From Christiangramia flava JLT2011 (GTDB taxonomy: Bacteria; Bacteroidota; Bacteroidia; Flavobacteriales; Flavobacteriaceae): a stretch of DNA of 64,000 nucleotides. The notes beneath the pieces are model-generated. The model saw only the letters and a list, made by a program, of their open reading frames with translations. It made no database searches and was not told the DNA's origin. Shown in pieces: positions 61,869 through 64,000 of this stretch. The stretch lies in the NCBI RefSeq assembly GCF_001951155.1, contig NZ_CP016359.1, positions 1,326,001 to 1,390,000 on the forward strand, given 5' to 3'. Within the stretch, counting starts at the first letter, position 1. Each line of letters opens with the position of its first letter. Both the position numbers and the translations under genes were made by a program.

Positions 61869-62186
61869 ATGTTTCAAAAAGGACGATTCAAAGCAAAATT
61901 CATCCTGGTTCCCATAGCCATACTGTTCGTGGTCACCACGATCGTCATGTGGCTTTGGAACGGGATTTTACCCGAAATAACCGGCGTAAAGCACATCACA
62001 TACTGGCAGGCCATGGGAATACTGGTTTTAAGTAAGATCCTGTTTGGGGGTTTTTCCGGCTGCAGAAAAAGCGGCCCTCGTTCCCGGGGTGATTTTAAGG
62101 AAAAATTGAAGCGCATGTCTCCCGAGCAACGTGAAAAATTCAGACAGGTCTGGAAACAAAAATGTCACAAAAATTTCTTGTGGTAA
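61869..62186 (+). CDS. Small membrane protein after the ECF sigma factor
   Basis: 105 residues with two TM helices (FILVPIAILFVVTTIVMWLW; AMGILVLSKILFGGFSG) and a basic cytoplasmic tail (GCRKSGPRSRGDFKEKLKRMSPEQREKFRQVWK). There is no recognised anti-sigma domain. Co-transcription with the sigma factor is likely (11-base gap), so an accessory or regulatory link is possible. Function unknown. Confidence 0.75.
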   Translation: MFQKGRFKAKFILVPIAILFVVTTIVMWLWNGILPEITGVKHITYWQAMGILVLSKILFGGFSGCRKSGPRSRGDFKEKLKRMSPEQREKFRQVWKQKCHKNFLW

Positions 62187-62207
62187 TTAAAACTATGGAA
62201 ACTTTTT

Positions 62208-62237
62208 TTGTTTTTAAAGTTTCCTGACTTACTTTTG
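62208..62237 (+). promoter_or_regulatory. Promoter of the TetR-TolC operon
   Basis: TTG (62208-62210) and TACTTTTG (62230-62237) are spaced 19 bases apart, an excellent Bacteroidota promoter, 20 bases before the GTG start of the regulator. Confidence 0.7.
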
Positions 62238-62256
62238 CACCAAATTTTTCAGAAAA

Positions 62257-62865
62257 GTGAGAGAACAAATTATAGAAGTAGCGGTTGAGATGTTTCTGAA
62301 TTACGGGTTTAAAAGCGTCACCATGGATGATATTGCCGATAAACTCGGTATTTCCAAAAAGACCATTTACGCCCATTTTTCCACCAAAACGAAACTGATC
62401 GATGCCTCGGGAAACCATATTTTACAAATGGTTACTGAAGGAATTAATGAAATAAGACAGCAAAACCTGAATCCGGTGATCGAAAATTTCGAGATCAAGC
62501 GCTTTGTGAACCAAAACCTGAAAGGAGAAAAAACTTCTCCGCATTTTCAGCTGAAGAAATACTACCCGAAGATCTTTTCGAAACTCATCAGCAATCAGTT
62601 TGACCTGTTGCAGGATTGCGTGGGGCAGAACATCCAGCGCGGGATCGATTCCGGTTTTTATCGGGACCAGATCGATGTCACGTTTATTAGCAGGCTGCAT
62701 TTTGTGGGGATGATGGGGATCAAAGACAAAGATATTTTCCCGGCAGAGGAATTCAGCGAATCCCATTTGATGCAGGAATTCCTGGAATATCACCTTCGCG
62801 CCATTTGCACCCCAAAAGGAATAGAAATACTTGAAGCATATTTAGAAGACAACCATGAAAAATAG
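62257..62865 (+). CDS. TetR/AcrR-family repressor
   Basis: 202 residues from the GTG at 62257, directly before the HTH. The N-terminal HTH is EQIIEVAVEMFLNYGFKSVTMDDIADKLGISKKTIYAHFSTKTKLIDA; the rest is the ligand-binding helical domain. It probably represses the efflux operon whose first structural gene overlaps its own 3' end by 11 bases. The ligand is unknown. Confidence 0.92.
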   Translation: MREQIIEVAVEMFLNYGFKSVTMDDIADKLGISKKTIYAHFSTKTKLIDASGNHILQMVTEGINEIRQQNLNPVIENFEIKRFVNQNLKGEKTSPHFQLKKYYPKIFSKLISNQFDLLQDCVGQNIQRGIDSGFYRDQIDVTFISRLHFVGMMGIKDKDIFPAEEFSESHLMQEFLEYHLRAICTPKGIEILEAYLEDNHEK

Positions 62866-64000
62866 AATACTGATCGTTTTAAGCTTTTTGAGCCTGCAGG
62901 CTTCCGGCCTTTTCGCACAGGAAATCTCTGCAGATAGCAGCCGAACTTACCAGCTTTCCCTCAGCGAAGCCATAAGTTTTGGTTTGGAAAACAGCTACCA
63001 GTCGCAAATCGCTCAAAAAGATGTTGACAAGGCATTAAAACAAAAATGGGAGATCATTGCCCAGGGATTACCGCAAATTTCGGGTTCGGTAGATTATCAA
63101 AATTATTTGCAGCAGCCGGTCACCCTGCTTCCCGCGGCGGCTTTTGACAATACCCAAAGCACTATTGATGTGGTTCAACAGTATTTTGATAATGTGCAGC
63201 GCAATAGCACCCCGGTAAACGCGCCACAGGGCTTCATTCCTGTTCGATTCGGGACCAAGCAAAGCATGAACGCGACGGCAACCTGGAACCAGCTTATCTT
63301 CGATGGATCCTATATCGTGGGAATCCAATCAGTGAAAACCCTGCTTCAGATCTCCAAAAATGCCAAAACCAAGACCGATCTGGAAGTCAAAAAAGCCGTG
63401 ATCAACGCTTACGGAAATGTGCTGCTCGCGGAAGAAAGCGTGAATATTCTTCAGAAAAACGTCAAAACGGTTCAAAAGAATTTTGATGAGACACAGAAGA
63501 TCTATGAAAACGGATTAACTGAGCAGGAAGACGTAGAGCAATTGGAAATCACGCTGTTAAATTTAAAAAACCAGCTGAGCCGAAGTCAGCGTATGCGCAG
63601 TATCGCCTACGAAATGCTGAATATGAGTCTCGGAATTCCCGTGGAGGAAAAAGTGATTTTGACCGATGACCTGAAGGAACTCGCCATGCGTTACTATGAT
63701 CTGAACCTTTTGCAGGAACAGATTCCCGTGGAAGAAAATATCGATTACCGAATTGCAAAAAATTCAGCTGAAAGCGCAGAAATCCAGGTAAAACTTCAGA
63801 AGGCAAAAGCATTGCCAACCCTTTCAGGTTTCGTGAACTACGGGTACCAGGGCTACAGCGATACGTTCACATTTTTGAATGGGGACCAGGAATATTTTGG
63901 ACAGTCTATTTTAGGGGTGAGCCTGAATATTCCAATTTTCAGCAGCGGAATGCGCGGGGCCAAAACCCAGCAGCGAGAGATCGAATACGAGCAGGCGCTA
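62855..64000 (+). CDS. TolC-family outer-membrane efflux protein, 3' end missing
   Basis: The frame is open from the ATG at 62855 to the window edge, giving 382 residues without a stop. A signal peptide (MKNRILIVLSFLSLQASGLFA) is followed by the TolC pattern of long helices and short barrel strands: LSLSEAISFGLENSYQSQIA, VKKAVINAYGNVLLAEESVNIL and PIFSSGMRGAKTQQREIEYEQA near the edge. It forms the outer-membrane exit duct of a tripartite pump; a membrane-fusion protein and an RND or ABC pump probably follow outside the window. It overlaps the TetR gene by 11 bases. Confidence 0.92.
   Translation, partial: MKNRILIVLSFLSLQASGLFAQEISADSSRTYQLSLSEAISFGLENSYQSQIAQKDVDKALKQKWEIIAQGLPQISGSVDYQNYLQQPVTLLPAAAFDNTQSTIDVVQQYFDNVQRNSTPVNAPQGFIPVRFGTKQSMNATATWNQLIFDGSYIVGIQSVKTLLQISKNAKTKTDLEVKKAVINAYGNVLLAEESVNILQKNVKTVQKNFDETQKIYENGLTEQEDVEQLEITLLNLKNQLSRSQRMRSIAYEMLNMSLGIPVEEKVILTDDLKELAMRYYDLNLLQEQIPVEENIDYRIAKNSAESAEIQVKLQKAKALPTLSGFVNYGYQGYSDTFTFLNGDQEYFGQSILGVSLNIPIFSSGMRGAKTQQREIEYEQAL

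Overview
The window reads as a chromosome segment of a marine-type Flavobacteriaceae bacterium (Bacteroidota), possibly near Gramella/Christiangramia, Salegentibacter or Zunongwangia; the genus is a guess. Evidence: promoters of the TTG-N18/19-TAnnTTTG type, almost no Shine-Dalgarno sites, a 1461-residue DnaE with a fused proofreading exonuclease, the ftsX-DUF3098-uppP-truB block, a bacterial geranylgeranylglyceryl-phosphate synthase, and many DUF families typical of the phylum.

Layout. (1) About 1-8166 is the right-hand part of an integrated mobile island. It is visibly AT-richer than the rest. It holds a 5'-truncated unknown gene, a leftward module (Sak4-like ATPase, DUF3871-like protein, two small unknowns), a two-gene unknown/TerB-like membrane operon, an XRE regulator with a palindrome over its start codon, and an IntDOT-like tyrosine recombinase next to tRNA-Asp. 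(2) 8.2-20.4 kb is housekeeping: tRNA-Asp, DUF58, trxA, dnaE, a DUF2383 protein, rpsP-rimM, ald, leuS. (3) 20.5-31.5 kb has a PanE-like reductase, a long plus-strand run (ftsX, DUF3098, uppP, truB, TonB-like, tag, two exported proteins), then aat, a DUF3127 OB-fold protein, a flavin reductase, a histidine kinase, thioesterase, HIT and greA. (4) 31.7-43 kb has a TPP-riboswitch-controlled TonB-dependent receptor, a hybrid histidine kinase facing a sigma-54-type response regulator, and the overlapping pnuC/nadR-like/DUF4301/arfB operon. (5) 43-50.6 kb has lipoproteins, a VOC protein, GGGP synthase, a phosphopantetheinyl transferase, ahcY and a DUF885 peptidase-like lipoprotein. (6) 50.7-55.7 kb is a translesion-synthesis cassette: dinB, a DnaE2-like polymerase with a degenerate PHP domain, and a retropepsin-like aspartic protease, headed by two identical GGAATATTTCC palindromes over the predicted promoter. 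(7) 55.9-64 kb has odhB/odhA, a short-chain-type prenyl synthase, an ECF sigma factor, a small membrane protein, and a TetR regulator with a TolC-type efflux protein that runs off the right edge.

The points most worth a second look are the dinB-dnaE2-protease cassette with its operators, the TPP riboswitch with a terminator and a second hairpin on the receptor's start codon, and the uncharacterised two-gene cargo of the island. I saw no CRISPR array, rRNA or complete insertion sequence.
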